From positions 102,622 to 166,621 of the forward strand of contig CALMEE010000064.1 of NCBI GenBank assembly GCA_937862885.1: a stretch of 64,000 nucleotides of DNA, in the 5' to 3' direction. The notes under the pieces were generated by a model. The model did not search any database, was not told the DNA's origin, and was given only the letters and a program-made list of their open reading frames with translations. This document shows, in pieces, positions 47,147 through 56,798 of the stretch; the first letter of the stretch is position 1; each line of letters starts with the position of its first letter. The DNA comes from an uncultured Planctomycetaceae bacterium (GTDB lineage: Bacteria; Planctomycetota; Planctomycetia; Pirellulales; Pirellulaceae). The position numbers and the translations under genes were made by a program.

Positions 47147-47941
47147 ATGAAACAATATTTGGAACTATTGCAACATATCATCGATAAGGGTATCGATAAG
47201 TCAGATCGGACCGGGACTGGGACGAGGTCGGTTTTCGGTTACCAGATGCGGTTCGATTTGCAACAGGGATTTCCTTTAATTACCACCAAAAAACTGCACA
47301 CACGCTCAATCATCCACGAGTTGCTGTGGTTTTTGAAGGGGGACACAAATATCAAGTATCTGAATGACCACGGGGTCTCTATTTGGGATGAGTGGGCTGA
47401 TGAACAAGGTGAGCTTGGACCGGTTTACGGACGTCAATGGCGGCGTTGGCAAACGAGTGATCGACGAGAAATCGATCAAATCGCAAAGGTTACCGAACAA
47501 ATCAAAACGAATCCGGATTCACGACGATTGATCGTGAGTGCTTGGAACGTGGCGGACATCGATTTAATGAAACTTCCGCCATGCCACGCGTTATTTCAAT
47601 TTTACGTGGCAAATAATTGTCTCTCTTGCCAACTCTATCAACGCAGTGCAGACGTGTTCTTGGGAGTTCCCTTCAATATCGCGAGTTACGCGCTGTTGAC
47701 AGCAATGGTTGCCCAGGTCGCCAAGTTAGACCAAGGGGAATTTATATTGACTTTTGGCGATGTGCACCTGTACCACAATCATTTTGAGCAAGCTAACGAA
47801 CAGTTGAGGAGAGAACCAAGGCCGCTGCCCAAATTAATTCTCGATCCGAATGTCTCGTCGCTTGATGATTTTGTGTTTGAATCGATCAAAATTCTCGACT
47901 ACGACCCGCATCCGCCAATTAAGGCTCCTGTTGCAGTATGA
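47147..47941 (+). CDS. thyA: Thymidylate synthase ThyA
   Basis: Methylates dUMP to dTMP using methylene-tetrahydrofolate. The 264-residue length equals E. coli ThyA. Catalytic Cys146 lies in [12 protein letters not shown]. Other signatures are [13 protein letters not shown], the substrate loop [31 protein letters not shown] and a C-terminal IKAPVAV. Its stop overlaps the folA start by 4 bases (ATGA), so thyA and folA are co-translated. Confidence 0.98.
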   Translation: MKQYLELLQHIIDKGIDKSDRTGTGTRSVFGYQMRFDLQQGFPLITTKKLHTRSIIHELLWFLKGDTNIKYLNDHGVSIWDEWADEQGELGPVYGRQWRRWQTSDRREIDQIAKVTEQIKTNPDSRRLIVSAWNVADIDLMKLPPCHALFQFYVANNCLSCQLYQRSADVFLGVPFNIASYALLTAMVAQVAKLDQGEFILTFGDVHLYHNHFEQANEQLRREPRPLPKLILDPNVSSLDDFVFESIKILDYDPHPPIKAPVAV

Positions 47942-48510
47942 ACCAACCCGAGCATTTTGCGACGTCGAACCTAGCGGCTCAATTTAAGCTATCGATCATC
48001 GTGGCCGTCAGCGAAAACCAAGTCATTGGTCGACAAGGAGAAATGCCATGGCATCTCTCAAGTGACTTGCAACGGTTCAAACAGCTGACCATGGGTTATC
48101 CCATGATCATGGGGCGCAAAACGTTCGATTCCATCGGCCGCTGTTTACCGGGGCGCAGGAGTATCGTCATCAGTCGCAGCATCGCCGCGCCGCCACAAAA
48201 CCAAGTTGGCATTTCGTCTGAAAGTCTGCAATTCGTAGCCAGCTTCGCGCAAGCGGTGGAAGCCTGCAGAGCCACGCATGACACAGCGTTTGTAATTGGA
48301 GGTGGCGAAATTTATCAAATCGCCCTTCCGCTTGCCCAACGAGTCTTTCTCACTCGCGTACACACCACAATTGCAGATGGCGACACATTCTTCCCCGACC
48401 TTGATCCGCAAGTCTGGCGATTGGTCCACGCCGCAGCTCATCAGGCTGACGCCAAGAACAATTACTCCTTCACATTTGAAGAATACATTGCGACTGGCAA
48501 CCGTTCATAA
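47938..48510 (+). CDS. folA: Dihydrofolate reductase FolA
   Basis: Regenerates tetrahydrofolate after the ThyA reaction. The 190 residues include ~20 extra at the N-terminus. The core shows [29 protein letters not shown], with the catalytic acidic residue at SSDL, then [43 protein letters not shown] and the DGDTFFPD loop. It overlaps thyA by four bases. The start ATG 47938 is supported by the coupling, but an internal start nearer LSIIVAV is possible. Confidence 0.96.
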   Translation: MNQPEHFATSNLAAQFKLSIIVAVSENQVIGRQGEMPWHLSSDLQRFKQLTMGYPMIMGRKTFDSIGRCLPGRRSIVISRSIAAPPQNQVGISSESLQFVASFAQAVEACRATHDTAFVIGGGEIYQIALPLAQRVFLTRVHTTIADGDTFFPDLDPQVWRLVHAAAHQADAKNNYSFTFEEYIATGNRS

Positions 48511-48517
48511 GCGATAA

Positions 48518-49057
48518 TCAATCCAATAGCTCACTGTCCCAGTAAGCTTGACTGATGAATTTGCTCCAGCTTTCGATCTTGATGGGATAACGAGTGTACG
48601 ATGGATTCCAGTTCGGTTTGGCGGGAACTTTCAGCAACTTCATTCTTGCGCATTTTGGATCGTTGTTCCCCTTGCGATGGTTACAATCAACACAAGCAAG
48701 TACGCAATTGTCCCAGCTCGTCGCTCCCCCTTGACTCCGTGGCAAGACATGATCGATCGTCAAGTCGTCGGGGGAAGGACGGCATCCACAGTATTGGCAC
48801 ATGTACTGATCGCGCTTAAACAGATTACGGCGGCTGAATGAAACCGAGGCAACGGGGAGGCGGTCAAAACTATTGAGTACGATGACTTCTGGAATCCTCA
48901 GCCGACTGGAAACCGCTTGGATAAAGGGTTCATCTCCGTCTGGCTTTAGTTTTACCCAATCATCCCATTCGTACAGTTGGTAGTCGTTAGTATCGACGAT
49001 GCGCGCGGCCTCGTTCCAAACCATAACCAAGGCACGAGCGACGCTCGCTATATTCAC
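48518..49057 (-). CDS. HNH endonuclease family protein (true start probably further upstream)
   Basis: A 179-residue HNH protein when started at the first canonical codon (GTG 49057). The HNH block is YMCQYCGCRPSPDDLTIDHVLPRSQGG, then WDNCVLACVDCNHRKGNND, with the CxxC pairs for structural zinc and His of the DH pair. This is the YokA-like stand-alone family in which conserved sequence starts with VLNRxWQPVN. Here PALVLNRSWQPV lies in frame immediately upstream of the GTG, and the frame is open to 49129, with no ATG, GTG or TTG in that stretch. The substrate is unknown. It is convergent with folA. Confidence 0.85.
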   Translation of the reverse strand: MNIASVARALVMVWNEAARIVDTNDYQLYEWDDWVKLKPDGDEPFIQAVSSRLRIPEVIVLNSFDRLPVASVSFSRRNLFKRDQYMCQYCGCRPSPDDLTIDHVLPRSQGGATSWDNCVLACVDCNHRKGNNDPKCARMKLLKVPAKPNWNPSYTRYPIKIESWSKFISQAYWDSELLD

Positions 49058-49129
49058 CGGTTGCCAACTGCGATTTAGAACGAGCGCGGGTTTTTTAAGC
49101 GACGATGCGAAAGCTTGACCCTTTATTGA

Positions 49130-49430
49130 TTAAATTGACGAATAGTTTTAAGTTATAGGGTCGTAAGGAAGCTGAACCTTCGACCAGAGATCATGTTTGA
49201 GTAAACTACCTCGGCAGCGTTGTTCGGTTTGCTGCTTGGGAGCTTGGCATATAACAAATTATACCCCTCAGGCCGTTAAATTTGAACATGGACTTTGGTT
49301 TGGCGCGTGAACTTGATTCAAATCGCGCAGGCAGCTGCCAAGAATTGGCAAACGATTTTGGCTTACTGTGGATGAATCGCGTAGACAACTCGGCTTTGTT
49401 TTTACCTGTTGCTGAGATTACAAACTCATT
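49130..49430. other. 301-base divergent region between the HNH gene and folD
   Basis: No gene or RNA structure was recognised. It should hold the promoters of both neighbours. Confidence 0.4.
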
Positions 49431-50354
49431 TTGACGACGAAAGAGAGAGATCCGTTGACCGCTAAAATCCTAGACGGGCGAGAAACTGCCAAGACAATTC
49501 AAGCTGAAATCCGCGAACGGGTTTCGGCTTTTCGCGCATCAGGCGGCCCCACGCCAACCCTGGCCGCCGTTTTAGTCGGCGATGATCCAGCTAGCCATGT
49601 GTATGTCAGCAACAAGCAAAAAGCCTGCGAGCGTGCAGGGATTTCCAGCCAACTGCACCGGCTTGATGCTGCGTCCTCCAGCGAAGCCATTTGCGATGTG
49701 GTTCAAAGCCTGAATCAGGATTCGGATGTGCATGGTATTTTAGTCCAGCTTCCCTTGCCAAGACATGTCGACGCTGAACGAATTCTTGATCTCGTCGACC
49801 CGCTGAAAGATGTAGATGCTTTCCACCCTGAAAACGTAGGATTGCTATCACAGGGGAGGCCACGTTACTTGCCCTGCACACCCCACGGAATCATTCAGAT
49901 TCTGCACCGCTACCAAATCGACTGTGCGGGTAAACACGTCGTTGTAATCGGCCGCAGCGATATCGTAGGCAAACCCATTGCGATGCTGCTTTCTGCCAAA
50001 GACTCGCCCTTAGGCCCAGGGGTTTGCAATGCGACGGTGACATTGTGCCATAGCCGTACTCCTGACCTCAAAGCCTTTACGCGACAAGCTGATGTGGTCG
50101 TTGCCGCGATCGGCAAGGCGGACTTTGTCAACGGCGATATGCTCAAACCGGGTGCCGTTGTTATCGACGTCGGCATCAATCGCACTGAGCAGGGCTTGAC
50201 GGGAGACGTCGATTTCGCAAGTGCCAGTCAAGTTGCATCGTACATCACTCCCGTCCCCGGAGGCATTGGCCCACTGACGGTTAGCATGTTGTTGGAAAAT
50301 ACGCTTGAAGCCGCCAATCATCTTGCGCGCATGACGGCCCACAATCGGGTGTAG
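49431..50354 (+). CDS. folD: Methylenetetrahydrofolate dehydrogenase/cyclohydrolase FolD
   Basis: A bifunctional C1 enzyme of 307 residues interconverting methylene-, methenyl- and formyl-tetrahydrofolate with NADP. Motifs: AVLVGDDPASHVYVSNKQKACERAGI (with catalytic Lys in the YVxxK pattern), GILVQLPLPRHVD, KDVDAFHPENVG, VVIGRSDIVGKPIAMLL and TPVPGGIGPLTVSMLLENT. It starts with TTG at 49431 or 49455. Slightly longer than E. coli FolD because of short insertions around DSPLGPGVC. It lies near thyA-folA, forming a folate cluster interrupted by the HNH gene. Confidence 0.97.
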   Translation: MTTKERDPLTAKILDGRETAKTIQAEIRERVSAFRASGGPTPTLAAVLVGDDPASHVYVSNKQKACERAGISSQLHRLDAASSSEAICDVVQSLNQDSDVHGILVQLPLPRHVDAERILDLVDPLKDVDAFHPENVGLLSQGRPRYLPCTPHGIIQILHRYQIDCAGKHVVVIGRSDIVGKPIAMLLSAKDSPLGPGVCNATVTLCHSRTPDLKAFTRQADVVVAAIGKADFVNGDMLKPGAVVIDVGINRTEQGLTGDVDFASASQVASYITPVPGGIGPLTVSMLLENTLEAANHLARMTAHNRV

Positions 50355-50461
50355 AATGCCAGCACGCCGCCTTGCACGGTAAGGCTAGACGAACTGTAAT
50401 CAACCCATTTCGTCGATCGCTACGATGCGCAACCGATTCAAAGTTCTGGATTCACTCGATT

Positions 50462-51082
50462 TCAATTATCGGTTGATTTTGCCAGCTCCTCCTTGATGGC
50501 TTTTATCAACTCCTCATCTTGCGGGCTGGTCCTCGGTGAGAAACGCGCGACAACTTGGCCATCTCGGGCGATCAGGAACTTCTCAAAATTCCAAGATATG
50601 TTTCCCTTGCCGACAGGTTTCAGGTCCAAGTTCGTAAGATACTTGTAAAGCCCACACTGGTCGTCACCATTGACCTTAACCTTGGAAAACATCGGAAATT
50701 CGACTCCGTATTTCGTGCTGCAGAACTGCTTGATCTCGCCATCGGTTGCAAACTCTTGATTACGAAATTGATCACAGGGAAACCCAAGCACAACCAAGCC
50801 GTCTTTAGCGTGGTTGGAGAATAACTCTTGCAATCCTTCATATTGCGGCGTCAACCCGCACTTACTCGCAACATTCACTACCAAGATGACCTTTCCTTGA
50901 TAGTCGGACAATTTGATATCTTCACCGTCGAGTGATTTCATCGTGAAATTCAAAGCTGCGGGAACATCTTTGCTCTCAGCGTTCTCGACCGCCTCCGATT
51001 CACCGGACTGGGCGACTGCCGGATTTCCTTGGATGCCAATAGCCAGCGCGATCATCAACATCCCGATGTTCAAGGCCTTCAT
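50462..51082 (-). CDS. Exported glutathione peroxidase-family thiol peroxidase
   Basis: About 206 residues from ATG 51082. An upstream frame start at 51130 adds a non-conserved leader. The N-terminus is a signal peptide (GMLMIALAIGIQGNPAVAQ). The peroxidase core has peroxidatic Cys75 (VNVASKCGLTPQYEGLQ), Cys103 in GFPCDQF, and Trp164 in WNFEKFL. It uses Cys, not selenocysteine. It likely reduces hydroperoxides in the periplasm through thioredoxin-like partners. Most bacterial homologues are cytoplasmic, so the signal peptide is a planctomycete trait or local feature. Confidence 0.92.
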   Translation of the reverse strand: MKALNIGMLMIALAIGIQGNPAVAQSGESEAVENAESKDVPAALNFTMKSLDGEDIKLSDYQGKVILVVNVASKCGLTPQYEGLQELFSNHAKDGLVVLGFPCDQFRNQEFATDGEIKQFCSTKYGVEFPMFSKVKVNGDDQCGLYKYLTNLDLKPVGKGNISWNFEKFLIARDGQVVARFSPRTSPQDEELIKAIKEELAKSTDN

Positions 51083-51612
51083 GACGACTTCTCCTTTTAG
51101 TTCGATTGGATTGAGGGTTGTTTCATGCACTAAGTGTAAACCAATCCGGTTTCGTTTTCTACAATCCTCCAGATAAAGCGAAAATCGTGTTTTGGTTTGC
51201 GAATGCCGTTTGGATGTTTCATTACAATTGCCTCAATGAAATCGTCCAACCGAGGAAGTTGAACGAAGGCCACGTCAACAGAATAAGCTCTTACCCACGG
51301 CTGCAAGATAGAACTTTTCAAAGTGAAATGAGGCCCGCGAACCCGCAGGGGTTGAAGTGAATGTGCCTTCCGCTCGATGAGTGGCCCTCATCGAAAACAC
51401 AGAAATAGCTGGCGAAGATGAAGATAAAGACGAGACCTAATTTTTGGCTCTCGATTCTTTTGGCCGAGCTGAATTAGAATGGTTGCATCATTTCGTGAGA
51501 GAGGGCGACGACTTTCCGTGGCTCAAAATGTCAACTCGGCATTAGCAACGCAGCAGATCGTCTCAGTGAGAGCACAAAAACGAGTGACGCTGGTGTCACG
51601 CGGTGGAACATC

Positions 51613-51653
51613 AAAAAAACGAAGGCCGCCGACACTGCCCTGTCGGCGACCTT
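51613..51653 (-). terminator. Rho-independent terminator, transcript unknown
   Basis: The arms 51622-51634 and 51641-51653 pair over 12 of 13 bases with a 6-base loop. On the minus strand seven T follow (51619-51613). It would end a transcript coming from the 51660-52010 region. Confidence 0.75.
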
Positions 51654-52019
51654 TCCAATGTGCTGAAATGAACTCCGGTCATCATTTTCTGCCCCACCAG
51701 GATTCATTTCGGCGACCATTTCACTGTGGTTATCGAGAAAATCTTTGAAATCTTGCCTTTTTGGGCGTACGAACAGTTAAAGATTGGAATCCACATCAGC
51801 TAAAATCGACCCAACCGATTGTAGCGATCATGGCCGCACGCAATCCCATAACCTTCCGGTAAGCGCAATGTACGAGGAATCGCAACGCTGCCTAGCGATC
51901 CCACCATTCCCGCTGGTACGATGCCACGATTGCGCTTCGTTAGTCGATATTTGTTTTGTAAAGTAGTATTACGTGTCACCGCGCATGTGCAGCGAATGCA
52001 CTTGATTCGCAAAACACCC

Positions 52020-52025
52020 TATAAT
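52020..52025 (+). promoter_or_regulatory. Putative -10 element of the esterase gene
   Basis: A perfect TATAAT overlaps the first in-frame ATG (52024). This argues that translation starts at the later ATG, 52060. No good -35 lies at the usual distance. Confidence 0.35.
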
Positions 52026-52059
52026 GCACACGGCTAATAAAAACTCATCTGGAACTGCC

Positions 52060-53238
52060 ATGCTTTTTCGTTACTTAACCCTCATCCCTGTCCAAATAAG
52101 GATTCTATTCGCTTGCGGCTTCATGGTATTGCTTGCACGGGTTGGCGAACTTGCCGGCCAGGACCCGGCGCTGACGCGATCGCAAGCCGAATCTCTAATC
52201 GAGGAATTGTGGAAATCGGTAACCGAGTCCATGCGTGAAGAGTTGGAGAAGGAACTCAACGAGCAAGTGATCAAGGACGGGACGATGACGATGAAGTTGC
52301 TCAGTCGAGAATTTGGAAAAACACCTGAAACGGGACGCTCGCTGTACATCTCGCTGCATGGCGGAGGAAATACGCCGGCCCGCGTAAACGACCGACAATG
52401 GCAAAACCAAATTCGCCTGTATCAGCCGGATGAGGGAATCTATGTGGCGCCACGAGCTCCAACCGACACTTGGAATTTGTGGCATGAAGCGCACATTGAC
52501 GGATTACTTGATCGGTTGATTTTGGCCCATGTTCTCTGCCGCAATGTCGACCCCAATCGAGTTTATCTCATGGGGTATAGTGCGGGAGGAGACGGCGTTT
52601 TTCAGTTAGCTCCACGCACGTCGGATCGCTGGGCCGCAGCCGCGATGATGGCGGGCCACCCTAACGAGACGAAACCAGACGGTCTAAGAAACCTCCCCTT
52701 CGCAATCTTCATGGGTGGATTAGACGCTGCGTATGAGCGAAACAAACTCGCTGAAAGTTGGAAACTCAAATTGGAAGAACTCGCAAAGGGAGACGAAGGA
52801 GGCTATCCGCATTGGGTTAAGATTTATCCCGACAAAGGGCATTGGATGGACGGACTTGACCGAGAAGCCTTACCGTGGATGGCCGGCCAGCAACGTCAAT
52901 GCTGGCCGCAAAAAATCGTGTGGATGCAGGATGATGTCACGCATAACAGGCTTTATTGGCTCGGTGTACCCTCAGAGGCGAAGGCCGCATACGCGGTTAT
53001 CTCCGCACAAGTTCGCGGACAAACTATCGATCTCAACGGCGATGTCGCAGGAGTTTTGTTATTCCTAAGTGATCAATTGCTGGACCTGGATCAACCAATC
53101 AATGTTCGCTGGAATGGGCAAGACGTATTTTCAGGGCGGGTACATCGAACGAAGGCTGCAATTGAACGGTCATTGACCGAACGCCTGGATCGCGATTTGG
53201 CGGCAACAGCAATTCTCGAACTCAAAAGACCTGAATAA
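52060..53238 (+). CDS. Exported alpha/beta-hydrolase (esterase/PHB depolymerase-like)
   Basis: About 392 residues from ATG 52060. The ATG at 52024 coincides with a TATAAT element. A signal peptide is present (LIPVQIRILFACGFMVLLARV). The catalytic domain has the oxyanion motif SLHGGGNTP, nucleophile elbow MGYSAGGDGV with Ser, a likely Asp in MGGLDAAY and His in PDKGHWMDG. A C-terminal beta-rich region (IDLNGDVAGVLLFLSDQLLDLDQPINV) is typical of planctomycete exported hydrolases from memory. Substrate unknown, probably an extracellular or periplasmic ester. Confidence 0.85.
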   Translation: MLFRYLTLIPVQIRILFACGFMVLLARVGELAGQDPALTRSQAESLIEELWKSVTESMREELEKELNEQVIKDGTMTMKLLSREFGKTPETGRSLYISLHGGGNTPARVNDRQWQNQIRLYQPDEGIYVAPRAPTDTWNLWHEAHIDGLLDRLILAHVLCRNVDPNRVYLMGYSAGGDGVFQLAPRTSDRWAAAAMMAGHPNETKPDGLRNLPFAIFMGGLDAAYERNKLAESWKLKLEELAKGDEGGYPHWVKIYPDKGHWMDGLDREALPWMAGQQRQCWPQKIVWMQDDVTHNRLYWLGVPSEAKAAYAVISAQVRGQTIDLNGDVAGVLLFLSDQLLDLDQPINVRWNGQDVFSGRVHRTKAAIERSLTERLDRDLAATAILELKRPE

Positions 53239-53277
53239 GCAACTTGCAACGTTCGTTACACCATCGAGAACTCGGCA

Positions 53278-53574
53278 TCAATTTCGAATGGAATTTAAAC
53301 TAGAATCGAAATTGGGCTCAGGCTTTTGTGCTTCACTAAAATAATCTTCCTCCATGTCTAAGTCTTCGCTTAACACTGGGGGGAAACATTGGCCTGTATC
53401 ATAGAAGCAAGTGCCGCAGTCTCCACTCGGCTTACAAAAATTACAGTTGGCCGATTGCTGCAGGCGTGAATACCCATCGAGGGCGAACGCTCCACCGCCA
53501 ATCAATAACAGTAGAGCCAGAGACAACCGCGAGGAACCAGCCCGCATTTCCAAATTTCGATGATTCGTCCACAT
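53278..53574 (-). CDS. Small Cys-rich exported or membrane peptide
   Basis: 98 residues with one hydrophobic segment (LSLALLLLIGGGAFAL) after a basic N-terminus. Then comes a cluster of five Cys in NCNFCKPSGDCGTCFYDTGQC and an acidic tail. The spacing CxxC-x5-CxxC-x6-C could bind a metal or form disulfides outside the cell. I do not recognise a family. The alternation of signal-like segment, Cys cluster and acidic tail makes chance unlikely. The start could also be ATG 53547 (codon 10). Confidence 0.5.
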   Translation of the reverse strand: MWTNHRNLEMRAGSSRLSLALLLLIGGGAFALDGYSRLQQSANCNFCKPSGDCGTCFYDTGQCFPPVLSEDLDMEEDYFSEAQKPEPNFDSSLNSIRN

Positions 53575-53820
53575 GTCAATTCGATTCCTTGGCCGTCGTA
53601 CTCGACTTTCGATAAACCGCGCGGCAACTCACATGAAATGTCTTGTTTGTCAACTGCCAGTCACCAATCCAGACAGCTTTTCCGCATACTCGCAAGACTT
53701 GCTCGTAGAATCATTATACCTTCCGCTTAGGTAAGCGGGGAGCAAATCAAACATTTAGCCCTAAAAATTGAGGTCAGCAATTAAATCTAGCTTTGAAATA
53801 TTGGGAAATTAGCAATCAAT

Positions 53821-54525
53821 TCAGCGCGACGTGACAAAGAGTCTCGCTAAATCATAAGCGGCCCGCAATGACTGGCGCACGTTCGCTTTCGAATTGCCCT
53901 TGTTACGGTCCTTGAAACAAATCGGGAACTCACGGAATTTAAAGTCCAAGCGATGCAACTTGAACAGGATCTCTTCCAAATAGGCATACCCCCGGCTCTT
54001 CATTGCCTCCAATCCCACGGCCTCTAATGCCTTTCGATGATAGACTCGGTACGCACTTGAGTAATCGGAGACCGTAAGGCGTAAACAGAATTTGCTGATG
54101 CGATTTACACTTTGGCTTAAAACCCGTCGATGCCAAGGCCAATCTTGAATACGTCCGTATTCGCAATACCGCGATCCCACCCAGACCTGGGCGACCGCGT
54201 CATCGATTTCTCGGGTGATTCGATGCAGATCGTGTGGATCGTGGCTCAAATCGGCATCCATTGTGACGATCCACGGCATATTCTGATCCAGGCTCCACAT
54301 CAAACCCTCGCATGTCGCGGCACCAATGCCGTCTTTAGCGTGACGATGCAGAACGGAGAACCGTGGTTCGGACAGGGCAAATTGATCACACCATGCCCCG
54401 GTTCCGTCTGGCGAATTATCGTCCACAATCAATATCTGCGAGGACTGAAATAAGTCGAGTATGACCGGCACCAGTTCCTCAACATTTTCGCGTTCATTGT
54501 AAGTTGGGATCACAAATTGGAACAT
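53821..54525 (-). CDS. Polyprenol monophosphate mannose/glucose synthase-like glycosyltransferase (GT2)
   Basis: A 234-residue family 2 glycosyltransferase resembling dolichol-phosphate mannose synthase. Motifs: FVIPTYNERENVEELV, LIVDDNSPDGTG, GIGAATCEGLMW, VTMDADLSHDP (catalytic DxD) and SRYCEYG. It has no C-terminal membrane helices, so it is the short cytoplasmic type. It would load a sugar on undecaprenyl phosphate for membrane glycosyltransferases of the GT39 type. One possible user, the truncated protein at the window end, is 8 kb away. ATG at 54525. Confidence 0.9.
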   Translation of the reverse strand: MFQFVIPTYNERENVEELVPVILDLFQSSQILIVDDNSPDGTGAWCDQFALSEPRFSVLHRHAKDGIGAATCEGLMWSLDQNMPWIVTMDADLSHDPHDLHRITREIDDAVAQVWVGSRYCEYGRIQDWPWHRRVLSQSVNRISKFCLRLTVSDYSSAYRVYHRKALEAVGLEAMKSRGYAYLEEILFKLHRLDFKFREFPICFKDRNKGNSKANVRQSLRAAYDLARLFVTSR

Positions 54526-55219
54526 TTGAAAACATACATTACAGAGTGTGAACGAATTGTTTCCGCACGATTCGACTTGCAGTCACTGGAGCAAGCAACA
54601 AAGAAACAATCATACATCCGTTCCAAGTTCACAGGTGCATTGGCGATAGATCGCTGCCAAGTCAATTGCCAAATTCGAACCCAACAAGATGACTCAGGAC
54701 ACGCTAACTAAATTAGCAGCCTCTCGCGATTCCACAAATATCAAAATCATACTCTTTGTCGTAGTTCGCGGAGACAACTTCTTGTAATACACAAAGTTGG
54801 ACTTCACCTCTGGCAAGAAATGACCTGAACTATTTCCCGCACGTTCTCAAGCTTAATTGGCGACAAGATTGGCTCGCGCAGGTCTTCGCAAGAGTTTATT
54901 TCAGCAGTGAACCAATCGAGGACGTAACCTGAGACCCATGACTCACCAGTTTTTCGGCACGCCGACAATTGATGGCCATCCGCGCACAAAACAAGGCTTG
55001 CAAAAGCTGCGTCAGCATTCTTCTTGTCTGGCTAAAATTTCGTCCAGCTTGATCGGTGGACATCTGCACTGTGTGCTTGCGTTCAAGTGGTTCCGAAAAC
55101 GTAACACCGAACAATCAAACGAGTTTGGAGAGAATTGAATACAGCCTAGTCAGGCAGCCAGAAACAAGTACACTCATTGCTGGAAAATTTCGCGATATTT
55201 CACCATTCGGCAACAACAC
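54526..55219. other. 694-base region, no gene recognised
   Basis: This stretch lies between the divergent glycosyltransferase and MFS genes. Short ORFs are unconvincing, and no RNA structure was identified. Confidence 0.4.
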
Positions 55220-56440
55220 TTGAATTCGTCATCTTCGGAGAACATTTACGACCTGAGGTTTGCAGCAACCTTTGCCGCAAATTTGGCGCTGATGAGCGCC
55301 GTGAGCCTGCTCTATCGATATGCCGATTTTGTGGCCGTTCATGGTGGAAGCGAACTGCAACTGGGTATCATCGTCGGATTGGGTGCCATCGGCGCTGTCC
55401 TGGTAAGGATCTTGCAGGGGAGCGCCATGGATCGGGTCGGCACTAAGGTTGTTTGGTTAAGCTCGTTGCTGCTGTTGATCGTAGGTTGCCTGAGTCATAC
55501 GATGATCACAAATGTGGTTGGCTGGCAAGTATTTCTCGCGCGATTTTGTCTGGCGAGTGGCATTGCCGGAGCATTGGGTTCCTGGCTGACCTTTGCTTCT
55601 TTGCGTGTGCCGAAACACCGAGTCGCCGAAATGATCGGCGTTGTCGGTTCGTCGGGGTTCATTGGCATGGCAATTGGCCCCACGATCGGCGACTTGTTGA
55701 TGGGCACCAGCCAACCTCAAATTGCCGATGTCAACAAAATGTTTTTCGCTGCTGCTGGTTTAGGATTTGTTTCGATGGTATGCGCCTGGGGGGCACATCA
55801 CGGCTTACAGTTCGCTGTGCCGACTTCGATGGAACGCCCATGGACGGTTATTAAACAATATCGTCCGGGGTTCTTATTAGTTGTCGCCATCACGATGGGA
55901 ATTGGTGGTAGCATACCCAGCACTTACGTGCGGCCATGGGCCAAATCGTTAGATGCGAATTCGATCGCTATTTATTTTTGGGTCTACAACTCGGTGGCTT
56001 TCGGCTGTCGCATTGTATTTAGCCAGATGTTCCAACGCTTTGGATTGCGCAAAATGACAGTTGTCGGTCTGGCGGCTTTGATTTTGAGTTTGATTCTCTA
56101 CGTCACTGTACCTAGCCAACAGTGGATCTTTGTGCCCGCTGTTCTAGCAGGTTTGTCTCACGCATTCTTATTTCCAGCGGTCATGGCAGCGGGCTTGAGT
56201 TCTTTTCCTGATCGACATCGCGGCCTAGCCATCAATTTTATGTTCTCCATCTACGACATGGGGCTGTTGATCGGTGCTCCGCTGGTTGGAACTCTTCTGT
56301 GGGGAAGTGCCAAGCTCGGATTTTCCCCATACCCAACAACGTTTCTAATTCTTGCGGTGTGGGTGGCGAGTGTTCTTTTGCTATACAAAATCGTAACTGA
56401 CGCACCCAAGCGTGCCACCCAGATTGCCGACCATGCATGA
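55220..56440 (+). CDS. Major facilitator superfamily transporter
   Basis: A 406-residue protein with twelve hydrophobic helices in two halves. The MFS motif A between helices 2 and 3 reads GSAMDRVGTKVVW, and the corresponding loop of the second half is FQRFGLRKMTV. Helix 5 has GFIGMAIGPTIGD. The start is TTG 55220. The N-terminal helix-1 region (DLRFAATFAANLALMSAVSL) suggests the drug/sugar efflux type, but the substrate cannot be assigned. fabH follows 358 bases later on the same strand. Confidence 0.88.
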   Translation: MNSSSSENIYDLRFAATFAANLALMSAVSLLYRYADFVAVHGGSELQLGIIVGLGAIGAVLVRILQGSAMDRVGTKVVWLSSLLLLIVGCLSHTMITNVVGWQVFLARFCLASGIAGALGSWLTFASLRVPKHRVAEMIGVVGSSGFIGMAIGPTIGDLLMGTSQPQIADVNKMFFAAAGLGFVSMVCAWGAHHGLQFAVPTSMERPWTVIKQYRPGFLLVVAITMGIGGSIPSTYVRPWAKSLDANSIAIYFWVYNSVAFGCRIVFSQMFQRFGLRKMTVVGLAALILSLILYVTVPSQQWIFVPAVLAGLSHAFLFPAVMAAGLSSFPDRHRGLAINFMFSIYDMGLLIGAPLVGTLLWGSAKLGFSPYPTTFLILAVWVASVLLLYKIVTDAPKRATQIADHA

Positions 56441-56798
56441 ATTTGAACCAAAATCATGTTGATCCGCGCTTCCGTGAGCGGGAACACGGGCGTGAGTTTC
56501 TCGCCTGCCAAACGATGGCTCCGGCCAAACGAGCTGGCCAGGGGGCGACTTGACCCAAGGCCTATATTCAAAGCCGGACGATCCTTCCGGCAGGACAGAT
56601 TTCGGCTCACAGTCTTCGAAAAGATCAGTGATTTATGCCATTTCGCCGTGGTCGTATGCCAACGAAACCTTGACTTGGACGGCGATAATGTCGAAACTAT
56701 TCATTACACATTGGTAAGTTTTCAATCGGTGATACAGGGCTGTTCTCTCGATACGGTCGGTCACTGTGGACGCCGAATTTATAGCAAATTAAGGATTC
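56441..56798. other. 358-base intergenic region
   Basis: This stretch lies between the MFS gene and fabH on the same strand. Nothing recognised. Confidence 0.4.

Larger units (their letters stand above)
51083..52059. other. 977-base region with an unassigned terminator, no confirmed gene
   Basis: This stretch lies between divergent genes. A strong minus-strand terminator at 51613-51653 is not downstream of any gene I can identify, and a TATAAT at 52020 serves the right-hand gene. A minus-strand frame at 51800-52012 (70 residues) has no recognised features. Confidence 0.5.
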
